Positions 52,836 to 63,866 of a stretch of DNA of 64,000 nt are shown here, one piece after another (the stretch's first letter is position 1; every line of letters starts with the position of its first letter). The position numbers and the translations under genes were made by a program. Source of the DNA: Bacteroidota bacterium (GTDB taxonomy: Bacteria > Bacteroidota > Bacteroidia > Flavobacteriales > Flavobacteriaceae); NCBI GenBank assembly GCA_023387965.1, contig JAEWHE010000001.1, forward strand, positions 1 to 64,000, given 5' to 3'. Below the pieces are notes generated by a model. The model made no database searches. It saw nothing but the letters and a program-made list of their open reading frames with translations, and was not told where the DNA came from.

Positions 52836-55133
52836 ATGAACAAATACAGCAAAAGAAGAGAAGCTTTATTGTATCACGCAAAACCCCAACCCGGGAAAAT
52901 AGAAGTAGTTCCAACAAAAAAATACGCAACCCAACGCGACCTTTCGCTCGCTTATTCTCCAGGAGTTGCCGAACCTTGTTTAGAAATTGTAAAGGACATT
53001 AATAACGTCTATAAATATACTTCCAAAGGAAATTTAGTAGCGGTAATCTCTAACGGAACCGCCGTTTTAGGATTAGGAGACATCGGTCCCGAAGCCTCAA
53101 AACCCGTGATGGAAGGAAAAGCACTTTTGTTTAAAATCTTCGCTGACTTAGACGTTTTTGATATAGAAGTTGGAACCAAAGACATCGACCAGTTTATAGA
53201 AACCGTAAAAAATATCGCGCCAACTTTCGGTGGTATTAACCTCGAAGACATTAAAGCCCCGGAATCTTTTGAAATCGAACGCAGATTAGTCGAAGAACTC
53301 AATATTCCGGTGATGCACGATGACCAACATGGAACTGCGATTATTTCGTCAGCAGCTTTATTGAACGCTTTAGAACTGGCGGACAAAAAAATTGAGGACG
53401 TAAAAGTGGTAGTTTCAGGAGCTGGTTCTGCGGCATTAGCTTGTGCTAATTTATACGTTTTGTTAGGGGTAAAAACCCAAAATATTATCATGTTTGACAA
53501 AGATGGGGTGCTTTCTCCATCAAGACAAGATTTGTCAGACCTTCAAAAAAAATACGCGCTTGCGCCAAATAATATCACGCTTGCAGAAGCCATGGACAAA
53601 GCGGATGTTTTCCTTGGACTTTCTGCCGGAAATATTTTGTCGCCGGAAATGTTGTTGTCAATGGCTCAAAACCCAATTGTTTTTGCCATGGCAAATCCCA
53701 TTCCGGAAATTGATTACGATTTAGCAATTGCCACTCGTGAAGACATTATTATGGCAACCGGAAGATCAGATCATCCTAATCAGGTAAATAACGTCTTAGG
53801 TTTTCCATATATTTTTAGAGGAGCTTTAGATGTTCGGGCTACTAAAATTAACGAAGAAATGAAAATGGCTGCCGTTCGTGCTTTGGCAAGTTTGGCAAAA
53901 GAAACCGTTCCGGAACAAGTAAACATCGCTTATGGTGAAACCAAATTGATTTTTGGAAAAGATTATATTATTCCAAAACCATTTGACCCAAGATTAATTG
54001 CCGTTGTAGCTCCAGCCGTAGCAAAAGCAGCGATGGATTCTGGTGTGGCATTACATCCTATACATGATTGGGAAAAATATGAAGAGGAATTATTAGAAAG
54101 ATTAGGATCAGATAATAAAATGGTAAGGTTGCTCACCAACAGAGCTAAAAGTGATCCTAAACGAGTGGTTTTTGCCGAAGCAGATCATCTTGATGTGCTA
54201 AAAGCTGCGCAAATTGTAATGGAAGAAGGAATTGGGAAACCAATTTTACTTGGAAACAAAGAAATAATTTCTGAATTAATGGAAGAAATAGGGTTTGATG
54301 CTCAATTGACTATCATTGACCCGAAAACCCAAGAAGAAGACGAGCGAAGATTACGCTACGCCAATTCTTTTTACGATATGAGAAAAAGAAAAGGCACCAG
54401 TTTACTCGATGCTCAAAAATGGATGCGCGAACGCAATTATTTTGCAGCCATGATGGTGAACGAAGGTGAAGCCGATGCTTTAGTAACCGGATATTCGCGA
54501 AGTTATCCTTCAACTGTAAAACCGATGATGCAACTAATTGCAAAATCCCCCGGGGTTTCTCGTATTGCCACAACCAATATGATGATGACCAAAAGAGGCC
54601 CGATTTTTCTTTCGGATACTGCTATCAATCCTAATCCTTCTGCTGATGACTTGGCAAAAATTGCTTTGATGACTGCCAAAACCGTGAAAATGTTCGGGAT
54701 GGAACCGGTAATTGCAATGGTTTCTTTTTCAAACTTTGGTTCGTCAACTGATGTTAGTGCGGTTAAAGTGGCCGAAGCCGTAGCATATTTGCATAAATTC
54801 CATCCGGAATTAACTGTTGATGGAGAAATCCAAGCAGATTTTGCCTTAAATCCAGAAATGCTAAAAAATAAATTTCCTTTTTCAAAATTAGCAGGGAAAA
54901 AAGTAAACACTTTAATTTTTCCTAATCTCGAAGCGGCAAACATTAATTATAAAATGCTTAAAGAATTGGACAAATCAGTTTCCATCGGACCAATTATGAT
55001 GGGAATGGACAAGCCGGTTCATATTTTTCAGTTAGGTGCAAGTGTTGAAGAAATGGTGAATATGGCAGCAGTTGCAGTAGTTGATGCGCAAGAAAAAGAG
55101 AAAAAATACAAGGCGATAAAAGTTAATTTGTAA
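52836..55133 (+). CDS. maeB: NADP-dependent malic enzyme with phosphotransacetylase-like domain
   Basis: A 765-residue two-domain protein. The first ~430 residues are the malic enzyme: RDLSLAYSPGVAEPCLEI, NGTAVLGLGDIGPEASKPVMEG, HDDQHGTAIISSAALLNALE, VVSGAGSAALACANL (nucleotide fold). The C-terminal ~330 residues resemble phosphate acetyltransferase (RVVFAEADHLDVLKAAQ and VDGEIQADFALNPE), a regulatory rather than catalytic domain in MaeB. It decarboxylates malate to pyruvate with NADPH production. I chose ATG 52836 (MNKYSKRREALLYH) over the frame's first codon at 52809, which falls inside the promoter. Confidence 0.95.
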   Translation: MNKYSKRREALLYHAKPQPGKIEVVPTKKYATQRDLSLAYSPGVAEPCLEIVKDINNVYKYTSKGNLVAVISNGTAVLGLGDIGPEASKPVMEGKALLFKIFADLDVFDIEVGTKDIDQFIETVKNIAPTFGGINLEDIKAPESFEIERRLVEELNIPVMHDDQHGTAIISSAALLNALELADKKIEDVKVVVSGAGSAALACANLYVLLGVKTQNIIMFDKDGVLSPSRQDLSDLQKKYALAPNNITLAEAMDKADVFLGLSAGNILSPEMLLSMAQNPIVFAMANPIPEIDYDLAIATREDIIMATGRSDHPNQVNNVLGFPYIFRGALDVRATKINEEMKMAAVRALASLAKETVPEQVNIAYGETKLIFGKDYIIPKPFDPRLIAVVAPAVAKAAMDSGVALHPIHDWEKYEEELLERLGSDNKMVRLLTNRAKSDPKRVVFAEADHLDVLKAAQIVMEEGIGKPILLGNKEIISELMEEIGFDAQLTIIDPKTQEEDERRLRYANSFYDMRKRKGTSLLDAQKWMRERNYFAAMMVNEGEADALVTGYSRSYPSTVKPMMQLIAKSPGVSRIATTNMMMTKRGPIFLSDTAINPNPSADDLAKIALMTAKTVKMFGMEPVIAMVSFSNFGSSTDVSAVKVAEAVAYLHKFHPELTVDGEIQADFALNPEMLKNKFPFSKLAGKKVNTLIFPNLEAANINYKMLKELDKSVSIGPIMMGMDKPVHIFQLGASVEEMVNMAAVAVVDAQEKEKKYKAIKVNL

Positions 55134-55184
55134 TTCAAAACGAATTGATTAACAACCAAATGTTAGCTGTTGTAACTTTTTTGC

Positions 55185-55192
55185 TACATTTG
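55185..55192 (+). promoter_or_regulatory. -7 box for ruvA-sprA
   Basis: TACATTTG matches TAnnTTTG, 19 bases before ATG 55212, in the gap after maeB. Confidence 0.5.
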
Positions 55193-55211
55193 GGAATTAT
55201 TTAACTTTTGG

Positions 55212-55793
55212 ATGATTGCACATATACAGGGAAAATTGGTTGAAAAAACGCCAACCAATGTAGTTATAGATTGTAATGGAGTGGGGTATGATATTCATAT
55301 CTCACTTCATACTTACTCACTTTTACCCGAATCGGATTTTGTTAAACTTTTCACACATTTGCAAATCAAAGAAGATGCTCACACACTTTTTGGTTTTGCA
55401 GAAAAATCTGAACGCGAAATCTTTAAAATGCTCATCTCGGTTTCCGGGATTGGTGCTGGAATTGCGCGAACAATGCTTTCTTCATTAGAACCCAAACAAA
55501 TCATCAATGCTTTAGCTTCCGGAGATGTGGCAACCATTCAATCTGTAAAAGGAATTGGTGGCAAAACAGCTCAACGTGCCATCTTGGATTTAAAAGACAA
55601 AGTGTTAAAAATCTATGATTTGCAAGAAGTTTCTGTCGTTGAATACAATACAAACAAAGACGAAGCGTTATCTGCTTTGGAAGTCCTTGGCTTTAACAGA
55701 AAATTGGCGGAAAAAACTGTAGAAAAAATTGTTAAAGAGACTCCATCAGCCAGCGTTGAAACCATTATTAAACAAGCCTTAAAAAATTTATAA
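55212..55793 (+). CDS. ruvA: Holliday junction branch migration protein RuvA
   Basis: A 193-residue protein in the three RuvA domains: OB fold (MIAHIQGKLVEKTPTNVVIDC), tandem helix-hairpin-helix (ISVSGIGAGIARTMLSSL and SVKGIGGKTAQRAILDLKDK), and the C-terminal RuvB-contacting domain (DEALSALEVLGFNRKLAEK). It binds Holliday junctions and recruits RuvB. Six bases precede the sprA start, so the pair is almost certainly one transcript, an arrangement I recall in Flavobacterium genomes. Confidence 0.96.
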   Translation: MIAHIQGKLVEKTPTNVVIDCNGVGYDIHISLHTYSLLPESDFVKLFTHLQIKEDAHTLFGFAEKSEREIFKMLISVSGIGAGIARTMLSSLEPKQIINALASGDVATIQSVKGIGGKTAQRAILDLKDKVLKIYDLQEVSVVEYNTNKDEALSALEVLGFNRKLAEKTVEKIVKETPSASVETIIKQALKNL

Positions 55794-55799
55794 AACCTC

Positions 55800-58700
55800 T
55801 TGAAAACAAACATTACTCAAAGAATTTCGTCTGGTATAGCCATTGGTTTTTGGCTTTTTTCAATTTTTTTTAGCGTCGAAACTCAGGCACAAGTAGATGA
55901 AGAAGTTCAGGATTCTACCCGAACCGGATATTCATTTGGAAAGGTCGAACTTAACAATCCGCCTTCGATTTTAGAAGCTTATACGTATGATCCTATTTCT
56001 GATCGTTACATTTATACCAATACAGTTGATGGATTTAACATCAATTATCCCATTGTTTTGACACCGAAAGAATACGAAGAGTTGGTTTTGCGCGAATCAA
56101 TGCGAAGTTATTTTAAGCAAAAATCTGATGCAATTGAAGGTAAAAAAGCAGGAAGCGAAGACGGACAAAAAGATTTGTTGCCGAGATATTATGTAAATTC
56201 AAGTTTTTTTGAGGCTATTTTCGGAGGTAATACCATTGATGTAAAACCTACAGGTTCCGTTGAAATGGATCTCGGAGTAAGACATACCAAACAAGATAAT
56301 CCATCTTTATCACCACGAAACCGGACGACAACAACTTTTGATTTCGACCAGAGAATTAGTATGAGCTTGATGGGGAAAGTAGGAACCCGACTCAATGTTA
56401 ACGCTAATTATGATACCGAATCCACTTTTGCCTTTCAAAATTTAATCAAATTAGAATATGCTCCAACCGAGGATGATATTCTTCAAAAGATTGAAGTAGG
56501 TAACGTAAGTTTGCCGCTAAACAGTACATTAATTCGTGGAGCTCAAAGTTTATTTGGGGTAAAAGCACAATTTCAATTTGGAAAAACAACCCTTACCGGA
56601 ATTTTTTCTGAACAAAAATCACAAACCCGAACCGTAACTGCAGAAGGTGGTGGAACTGTAGAAAACTTCGAACTTTTTGCATTAGATTATGATGCTGACA
56701 GACACTTTTTCTTGTCGCAATATTTTAGAAATTTATACGACAGCACGCTTTCAAATTATCCATTAATCAACAGCCGTGTGCAAATTACCCGTATGGAAGT
56801 TTGGGTAACCAACAGACAAAACCGGGTAAGTACCACCGAAAATAATTTGCGAAACATCATCGCCATTCAGGATTTAGGAGAAGCACAACTTCCTAACGTT
56901 GGTACCAATGAAGTCGTGGGATTGAATCCGCTTCCGGGAAATTTCTTCACGGCACCAATCAATACGCCACCGAAAAACTCAAACAACCGTTTTGACCCGG
57001 CAAGAATTGGAACTTCGGGAATTTTAAATCAAAATATTCGTGAAATTGCCACCGCAAGTACAGGTTTTTCAGGTGTTACCGTTTCGGAAGGAACAGATTA
57101 TTCTAAATTAGAAAACGCCCGAAAACTTTCGGCAAATGAATATACTTTTCATCCACAATTAGGATATATTTCCCTGAATCAGCGTTTGATGAATGACGAA
57201 GTTTTAGCTGTTGCGTACCAATATACCATTGGAGGTGATGTGTATCAAGTAGGAGAATTTGGAACGGATGGAGTGGAAGCTACCCAAGTTTCTGACGGAA
57301 TCCCGACTACCCAAAGTTTGGTTTTAAAAATGTTGAAGAGTAATCTTACCAACGTGAACCAACCTATTTGGAATTTGATGATGAAAAATATTTACACCAT
57401 TCCGGGAGGCTATAATTTAGAGCAGGAAGATTTCAAGATGAATATCATGTACACAGATCCTTCGCCACTAAATTATATCACGCCAGCCAATCCCGCAGCG
57501 GCAAACCCTTTACCGGCAGACGTGGAATTGACGCCTTTATTGCGTGTTTTTAATTTAGACCGATTGAATTATACCAATGACCCTCAAGTAAATGGTGATG
57601 GTTTTTTTGATTTTGTTCCAAATTTAACCGTGGATCAGACTAATGGCCGAATTATTTTTACAACGGTAGAACCTTTTGGGCAACACCTTTTTAACAAATT
57701 AACGACTTCAGGAACGGCAGATTATAACAACCCTGCAACCTATAATGGCAATCAAGAAAAATATGTTTTTAGAAGCATGTACCGCAATACTCAAGCGGCA
57801 GCTTTGCAAGACAGTGATAAAAATAAATTTCAATTAAAAGGAAGGTTTAAATCAACGAGTGGAGATGGAATTCCTATTGGCGCCATCAACGTTCCGCAAG
57901 GTTCCGTTACAGTAACAGCTGGAGGTCGTGTCTTGGTGGAAGGTGTCGATTATACCGTAAATTATCAAGCAGGTCGTGTAAATATTACTGATCCGTCGAT
58001 TATGGCTTCAGGAACGCCAGTAAATATTTCCTTAGAAAATAACTCTGTTTTCGGACAACAAACCCGAAGATTTTTTGGGGTAAACGTAGAACATAAATTT
58101 AATGAGAAATTTGTGGTTGGTGCTACAATCTTAAAAATGAGCGAGCGTCCGTTTACACAAAAGTCAAACTACGGACAAGAATCGGTTAACAATACCATTT
58201 TTGGTGTAAATACAAATTTCTCTACCGAAGTTCCGTTTTTAACCAGATTGGTCAACAAACTTCCGAATATTGATACCGATGTTCCATCCAATATTTCCTT
58301 CCGTGGAGAAGTTGCTTACCTAAAACCAGATACCCCAAAAGCCGATCAATTTCAGGGAGAATCGACGGTTTATGTGGATGATTTTGAAGGTTCGCAAACG
58401 ACAATCGACATGCGTTCGCCGCTTTCATGGTCGCTTGCGAGTGTTCCTGCCAATTCAACCGTTGGTAATTTTGGTGAAACAGAATCGGGTGTAAATTATG
58501 GTTTCAGAAGATCGAAATTAGCTTGGTATTCTATTGATCCGGTATTTTATGTGCAACGTCCCGGCGGAATTACCGATAATGATTTGGCACTTTACAGCAC
58601 CAGAAGAATTTACAGCCGAGAATTATATCCGGAAACGGACATTGCCGTAGGACAACAAACGGTAATCAATACTTTGGATTTAAGTTATTTTCCACAAGAA

Positions 58701-61700
58701 AGAGGACAATATAACTTCAACCCAATTGCAGCAAGTTCTAACGGATTCACGCCAGCTCAAGCAGCAGATAATTTTGGTGGAATTATGCGAGCCATTACTT
58801 CTACTAACTTCCAACAATCTAACGTTGAGTACATTCAGTTTTGGATGTTAGATCCATATTATAATCAGCAGAATGGTTCGGTTCCAACAACCAATACAGG
58901 ACGATTGATTTTCAACTTGGGAGAAATTTCTGAAGATGTTTTGAAAGACGGTAGGAAACAATACGAAAACGGACTTCCGGGAGCGGGTTCTAACCAACAA
59001 ACGTACGCCACCGCTTGGGGAAAAATTCCAATTTCGCAATCGTTGATTTACGCTTTTGATACCGATACTGCAAACCGTGCGTTTCAAGATGTAGGTTTAG
59101 ACGGAAATAATGACCAAGAAGAAGCTGCTATGTTTCCGGCATTTGCCGCTTATGACGATCCGGCTGGAGATAATTACCAATATTTCTTGAGTGCGACTGG
59201 AGATGTGGTAACGCGCTACAAAAATTATAATGGTTTAGAAGGAAACTCGCCGGTAAATGTTGGCGATACTAATCGTGGCTCGACCACTTTACCAGATGTG
59301 GAAGACATCAACCGTGACAACACTATGAACGAAATTAATGCTTATTACCAATATGTAATTGACATTAATCCTAATATGAATGTTGGAACAAATCCTTATA
59401 TAACAGATATTCGTGAAACTTCTGCCAATGTTCCGGGAAGTAGTGAAACTACGGGTGCAAGATGGATTCAGTTCAAAATTCCTATTACATTGCCTGATGA
59501 AACCATTGGAGGTATTTCAGATTTTCTTTCCATCCGTTTCATGAGAATGTTTTTAACCGGATTTACTGAAGATGTAACCTTGCGTTTCGGAGCTTTAGAT
59601 TTGGTAAGAGGCGAATGGAGACGTTATGAAAAATCTTTGGATCCGAACGAACTTTCTGACGCTGTAAACAATCAAGATGATACTAACCTCGATGTTTTAG
59701 CGGTTAATATTCAGGAAAATGGTGACAGAAGTCCTATAAAATATGTGACACCTCCGGGAGTGGTTCGTGAGCAATTGTACAATAGCAATACCATTATCAA
59801 CCAAAACGAACAATCACTTTCTTTACGTGTGACCAAACGTGACCAAACTTTGCCAGGACTTGGAGGTTTAGAAGCGGGAGATTCAAGGGGTGTTTTTAAA
59901 AATGTAAGTGTCGATATGCGACAATACAAAAAATTAAAAATGTTCTTGCATGCCGAAGCATTGCCACAACCTACGGAAGTTCAGCCGTTGCAAGATGATC
60001 AAATGGTGGCTTTTATCAGATTAGGAAATGATTTTTCGCAAAATTTCTATCAAATTGAGCTTCCGCTAAAAGTAACGCCACAAAGTAGAAGCATCACTCC
60101 GGAAGAAGTTTGGCCTGAAGCCAACCAGATGGATGTGGCTTTGTCATTGCTTACCAAATTGAAAATTATGGCGCTCGATCCCGGAAATACTTCTTTAGTA
60201 GAAGACGCTTTCGGAATTAAATACATCAATGATTTTGAACTCGATCCTTCTCTTGCCGGACGCGAAAATGCTGTTAGAATTGGTATCAAAGGAAATCCAA
60301 ATTTCGGTTTTGTAAGAACATTGATGGTTGGTATCAAAAACCCAACTACTCAAGATATTCGTGGGGAAGTTTGGTTTAACGAACTTCGTTTAGCCGGAAT
60401 GGACAACACCGGTGGAATGGCGGCAATTGCAAGTTTCGATGGTAATCTTGCTGATTTTGCTACTGTTTCAGCAACTGGAAGAATGAGTACCATTGGTTTT
60501 GGTTCGCTTGAACAAGCGCCACAAGAAAGAAGTTTGGAAGATGTTTTTCAATATGACGTTGTAACCAATATTAATTTAGGGCAATTGCTTCCGAAAAAAT
60601 GGGGCGTAAAATTACCTTTCAATTATGGTATTGGCGAAGAAACCATTACGCCAAAATTCGATCCGTTCTACCAAGATATTATTTTAGATGATTTAATTGA
60701 TAATACTACAGATGCCGAAGAACGTTCGAATATCGAAAACCGTGCGGTTGATTATACCAAGCGAACCAGCATCAATTTTATTGGAGTAAGAAAGGAAAGA
60801 GCTCCGGAACAAAAGCCGCATTTTTATGATCCGGAAAATTTTACGCTTTCTCATTCTTTCAACCAAACTGAACACCGCGATTACGAGATTAAAAATTTAC
60901 TCGATCAACAGGTGAGAAGTACGGTGGACTATAATTACACGTTCCAACCAAAACCGGTGGAACCTTTCAAAAAAACGGGCTTCATGAAAAAAAGTCAATA
61001 TTGGAAGATGTTGAGTGATTTTAACTTTAATTATTTGCCGTCGAGCATTTCATTTAGTTCCAATATTATTCGTGAATTTAACCGCCAAGAATACCGAGAC
61101 GTGGACATTCAAGGTATTGGTCTAACGCCATTGTACCGCAGAAATTACATGTTCAATTACCAATACGGATTCAATTATGATTTGACCAGAGCACTTCGAA
61201 TTAACTATACGGCTTCAACCAACAACATCGTCAGAAATTATTTTGATGCGAGTGGATTGCCGATGGAAGATTTGACCGTTTGGGATGATTATTGGAATAT
61301 TGGTGAAGCCAATCAACACAATCAGCAAATTGTTTTAAACTACGAATTGCCACTCAATAAATTGCCGTTTTTCTCGTTTATTAAGTCAACTTATTCTTAT
61401 ACAGGAGATTATAATTGGCAACGAGCGACTGATGCATTATCGACTATTACCGTTGATGGATTGACGTATCAATTAGGAAACACCATTCAAAATGCGGGTT
61501 CTCATAGATTGAATACGTCTTTCAACATGGATTTGTTTTACAAGTATTTAGGTTTGAATAAAAAACCAAAAACGCCAAATAGACCAGCGGCTCCTGCAGT
61601 TCCAAAACCGGGTGAAAAAATCACGAACCAAAATCGTCCGCAAGCGAAAGAAGGAAATGTTTTTGTAGATGGTTTAATTGGTGTGTTAACTTCTGTCAAA

Positions 61701-63005
61701 ACAGTTCAGGTTAATTATACGCAAAACGAAGGAACATCACTTCCAGGATTTACGCCAGGAGTTGGGTTCTTAGGAACTACAAAACCATCGTTAGGATTTG
61801 TTTTAGGAAGCCAATCAGACATTCGTTATGAAGCAGCTAAAAATGGTTGGTTAACCAATTATCCAGAGTTTAACCAAAATTTTACTCAGGTTTCACAAAA
61901 AACCTTAGATGTTACCGCAGAAGCTATTCTGTTCCCGGATTTCAACATTACCTTAAGAGCCGAACGTTCTTACACCGAAAATTTCTCGGAACAATTTGAC
62001 GTAACGGATGGTTTCTATAATTCGAGATCGCCATATAACTTTGGTAACTTTAACATTTCGACTGTAATGATTAAAACTTCGTTCTCAAAAAGTGACGAAG
62101 TAAACTCAGAAACATTCGATCAATTCCGTGAAAACAGGTTAACCGTTGCCAACAGATTAGCAGAAAATTATTACGGAAATACCGAATTTCCTCGAACTGT
62201 AGATGGTTTCCCTGTAGGTTTTGGTAAAGGAAGTCAATCAGTTTTATTGCCGGCATTCCTTTCGGCTTACACAGGAGCTGATGCCGGAAGTTCTAAATTC
62301 GGAGCATTTAGAGATGTGCCAATTCCTAACTGGACGGTAAAATATAATGGATTGATGCGATTTAAATTTTTCAAAGATCGCTTCAAAAGATTCTCGTTAC
62401 AGCACGCTTATCGTGCATCGTACACGGTAAATTCGTTCCGCTCTAATTTTGAATATGACCAAAATCCAAATGCAACTGACGCAAGCGGAAATTTCCTTCC
62501 AAAAAATATTATTTCTAATATCAATTTGGCAGAACAATTCAATCCGTTGGTTCGTATAGATTTCGAAACCAAAAGCGCCTTTAAAGTTTTGGCAGAAATT
62601 AAAAAAGACCGAACCATGTCGATGAGTTTTGACAATAATTTATTGACAGAAGTGAAAGGAATGGATTACACCATTGGTTTGGGTTACCGTTTCAAAGATG
62701 TGGTAATTACTTCGCGTTTAGCGGATAATCCTACTAATACTATTAGAAGTGACATTAACCTTAAAGCCGACTTTTCTTTAAGACAAGCCAATACAATTGT
62801 TAGATATTTAGATTACGACAATAATGAACTTGCCGGTGGACAAAATATTTGGTCGTTGAGATTATACGCAGATTATGCTTTCAGCAAAAATTTGACTGCA
62901 ATTTTCTATTATGAACATACTTTCTCCGAAGCGGTAATTTCAACTTCATTCCCGTTAACCAATATCCGTTCAGGATTTACGTTACGATATAATTTTGGAA
63001 ATTAA
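55800..63005 (+). CDS. sprA: Type IX secretion outer-membrane translocon SprA (Sov)
   Basis: A 2401-residue protein, the usual size of SprA (about 2400), known as the giant 36-strand outer-membrane barrel of the T9SS translocon and required for gliding and secretion in Flavobacterium. The signal peptide ends near VETQAQ; ESMRSYFKQKSDAIEGKK, TGSVEMDLGVRHTKQDNP and QTRRFFGVNVEHKFNEKF lie within long beta-strand-rich segments, and the C-terminus SGFTLRYNFGN closes the barrel. The start is TTG 55800; no better ATG precedes the signal peptide. It is translationally close to ruvA and followed by gcvH. No frameshift or internal stop is seen. Confidence 0.96.
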   Translation: MKTNITQRISSGIAIGFWLFSIFFSVETQAQVDEEVQDSTRTGYSFGKVELNNPPSILEAYTYDPISDRYIYTNTVDGFNINYPIVLTPKEYEELVLRESMRSYFKQKSDAIEGKKAGSEDGQKDLLPRYYVNSSFFEAIFGGNTIDVKPTGSVEMDLGVRHTKQDNPSLSPRNRTTTTFDFDQRISMSLMGKVGTRLNVNANYDTESTFAFQNLIKLEYAPTEDDILQKIEVGNVSLPLNSTLIRGAQSLFGVKAQFQFGKTTLTGIFSEQKSQTRTVTAEGGGTVENFELFALDYDADRHFFLSQYFRNLYDSTLSNYPLINSRVQITRMEVWVTNRQNRVSTTENNLRNIIAIQDLGEAQLPNVGTNEVVGLNPLPGNFFTAPINTPPKNSNNRFDPARIGTSGILNQNIREIATASTGFSGVTVSEGTDYSKLENARKLSANEYTFHPQLGYISLNQRLMNDEVLAVAYQYTIGGDVYQVGEFGTDGVEATQVSDGIPTTQSLVLKMLKSNLTNVNQPIWNLMMKNIYTIPGGYNLEQEDFKMNIMYTDPSPLNYITPANPAAANPLPADVELTPLLRVFNLDRLNYTNDPQVNGDGFFDFVPNLTVDQTNGRIIFTTVEPFGQHLFNKLTTSGTADYNNPATYNGNQEKYVFRSMYRNTQAAALQDSDKNKFQLKGRFKSTSGDGIPIGAINVPQGSVTVTAGGRVLVEGVDYTVNYQAGRVNITDPSIMASGTPVNISLENNSVFGQQTRRFFGVNVEHKFNEKFVVGATILKMSERPFTQKSNYGQESVNNTIFGVNTNFSTEVPFLTRLVNKLPNIDTDVPSNISFRGEVAYLKPDTPKADQFQGESTVYVDDFEGSQTTIDMRSPLSWSLASVPANSTVGNFGETESGVNYGFRRSKLAWYSIDPVFYVQRPGGITDNDLALYSTRRIYSRELYPETDIAVGQQTVINTLDLSYFPQERGQYNFNPIAASSNGFTPAQAADNFGGIMRAITSTNFQQSNVEYIQFWMLDPYYNQQNGSVPTTNTGRLIFNLGEISEDVLKDGRKQYENGLPGAGSNQQTYATAWGKIPISQSLIYAFDTDTANRAFQDVGLDGNNDQEEAAMFPAFAAYDDPAGDNYQYFLSATGDVVTRYKNYNGLEGNSPVNVGDTNRGSTTLPDVEDINRDNTMNEINAYYQYVIDINPNMNVGTNPYITDIRETSANVPGSSETTGARWIQFKIPITLPDETIGGISDFLSIRFMRMFLTGFTEDVTLRFGALDLVRGEWRRYEKSLDPNELSDAVNNQDDTNLDVLAVNIQENGDRSPIKYVTPPGVVREQLYNSNTIINQNEQSLSLRVTKRDQTLPGLGGLEAGDSRGVFKNVSVDMRQYKKLKMFLHAEALPQPTEVQPLQDDQMVAFIRLGNDFSQNFYQIELPLKVTPQSRSITPEEVWPEANQMDVALSLLTKLKIMALDPGNTSLVEDAFGIKYINDFELDPSLAGRENAVRIGIKGNPNFGFVRTLMVGIKNPTTQDIRGEVWFNELRLAGMDNTGGMAAIASFDGNLADFATVSATGRMSTIGFGSLEQAPQERSLEDVFQYDVVTNINLGQLLPKKWGVKLPFNYGIGEETITPKFDPFYQDIILDDLIDNTTDAEERSNIENRAVDYTKRTSINFIGVRKERAPEQKPHFYDPENFTLSHSFNQTEHRDYEIKNLLDQQVRSTVDYNYTFQPKPVEPFKKTGFMKKSQYWKMLSDFNFNYLPSSISFSSNIIREFNRQEYRDVDIQGIGLTPLYRRNYMFNYQYGFNYDLTRALRINYTASTNNIVRNYFDASGLPMEDLTVWDDYWNIGEANQHNQQIVLNYELPLNKLPFFSFIKSTYSYTGDYNWQRATDALSTITVDGLTYQLGNTIQNAGSHRLNTSFNMDLFYKYLGLNKKPKTPNRPAAPAVPKPGEKITNQNRPQAKEGNVFVDGLIGVLTSVKTVQVNYTQNEGTSLPGFTPGVGFLGTTKPSLGFVLGSQSDIRYEAAKNGWLTNYPEFNQNFTQVSQKTLDVTAEAILFPDFNITLRAERSYTENFSEQFDVTDGFYNSRSPYNFGNFNISTVMIKTSFSKSDEVNSETFDQFRENRLTVANRLAENYYGNTEFPRTVDGFPVGFGKGSQSVLLPAFLSAYTGADAGSSKFGAFRDVPIPNWTVKYNGLMRFKFFKDRFKRFSLQHAYRASYTVNSFRSNFEYDQNPNATDASGNFLPKNIISNINLAEQFNPLVRIDFETKSAFKVLAEIKKDRTMSMSFDNNLLTEVKGMDYTIGLGYRFKDVVITSRLADNPTNTIRSDINLKADFSLRQANTIVRYLDYDNNELAGGQNIWSLRLYADYAFSKNLTAIFYYEHTFSEAVISTSFPLTNIRSGFTLRYNFGN

Positions 63006-63019
63006 ACCTGAAAAAAGAT

Positions 63020-63050
63020 TTTAATAATAACATAGTTAATAATACATTTG
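63020..63050 (+). promoter_or_regulatory. Bacteroidota promoter for gcvH
   Basis: TTTA (63020-63023), 19-base spacer, TACATTTG (63043-63050), 17 bases before ATG 63068. An excellent consensus fit, making gcvH independent of sprA. Confidence 0.7.
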
Positions 63051-63067
63051 CGCAAAACAACTAACAA

Positions 63068-63448
63068 ATGAATATTCCTTCAAATTTAAAGTACACAAAA
63101 GACCACGAGTGGGTTAGCATCGATGGTGACATCGCAACAGTTGGTATCACAGATTTTGCTCAAAAAGAATTGGGTGACATCGTATATGTTGAGGTAGAAA
63201 CCTTAGACCAAACTTTAGACAAAGACGAAGTTTTTGGAACTGTTGAAGCCGTAAAAACTGTGTCGGATTTATTTTTACCCCTTTCGGGCGAAATTATCGA
63301 GTTCAATGATTCGTTAGAAACAACTCCGGAACAAGTAAATGCAGATCCTTATGGAAACGGCTGGATGGTAAAAGTGAAAATCAGCGACGAGGCTGAAATC
63401 GAAGAATTGTTAGACGCTGAAGCTTACAAAAATTTAGTTGGAGCTTAA
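63068..63448 (+). CDS. gcvH: Glycine cleavage system H protein
   Basis: A 126-residue lipoyl carrier. [20 protein letters not shown] and [19 protein letters not shown] are conserved; the lipoylated lysine lies in [19 protein letters not shown]. It shuttles the aminomethyl group between the P and T proteins of glycine cleavage, in the cytoplasm. None of the partner genes is within the window. Its end overlaps the VanZ-like gene by 11 bases. Confidence 0.96.
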   Translation: MNIPSNLKYTKDHEWVSIDGDIATVGITDFAQKELGDIVYVEVETLDQTLDKDEVFGTVEAVKTVSDLFLPLSGEIIEFNDSLETTPEQVNADPYGNGWMVKVKISDEAEIEELLDAEAYKNLVGA

Positions 63449-63818
63449 GAAAAAAATAGCGTTTTGGTTATTCCTGGCGCTTTTTTGGTCGGTGGCAATT
63501 GCCGTTGCCTGTTTGGTCGATTGGTCACAAATGCCGTCAGTTTCTAACTACGAACATACTGACAAAATCGTGCATTTTGTATTCTATGCCGTTTTTTCAA
63601 GTTTGTGGTTTTTGTATTTCAGGCAATCCGTTGCGAACCAAAGAAAACTTTTTATAGTTGTATTTCTATTCTCTTTTTTCTTTGGAATACTAATAGAAAT
63701 TTGCCAAGGCGTTTTTACCGAAACCCGCCACGCAGATATTCAAGATGCAATAGCCAATACACTTGGCGCATTATTCGGATTGCTGATTATGTCAATTGTT
63801 TTTAGAAAAAATAAATAA
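63438..63818 (+). CDS. VanZ family membrane protein
   Basis: A 126-residue protein with about four membrane helices. [18 protein letters not shown] and [33 protein letters not shown] match the VanZ-like family (conserved Asp/His in the loop before the last helix). VanZ proteins were first seen with teicoplanin resistance but most members, like this, have no known role. The start is TTG 63438, overlapping the gcvH stop, a sign of translational coupling; ATG alternatives would remove the first helix. Confidence 0.83.
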   Translation: MELKKKIAFWLFLALFWSVAIAVACLVDWSQMPSVSNYEHTDKIVHFVFYAVFSSLWFLYFRQSVANQRKLFIVVFLFSFFFGILIEICQGVFTETRHADIQDAIANTLGALFGLLIMSIVFRKNK

Positions 63819-63825
63819 TTTTCAT

Positions 63826-63855
63826 AGAAACATCCCGCTTCGGTGGGATTTTTCT
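63826..63855 (+). terminator. Terminator after the VanZ-like gene
   Basis: ATCCCGC, loop TTCG, GTGGGAT followed by TTTT form a short intrinsic hairpin. Confidence 0.85.
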
Positions 63856-63866
63856 ATTTTTATCAC

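Noticed and set aside
63438..63818. Glycopeptide resistance gene
   Set aside because: VanZ-like proteins are common in bacteria without van clusters; no other resistance genes are present.
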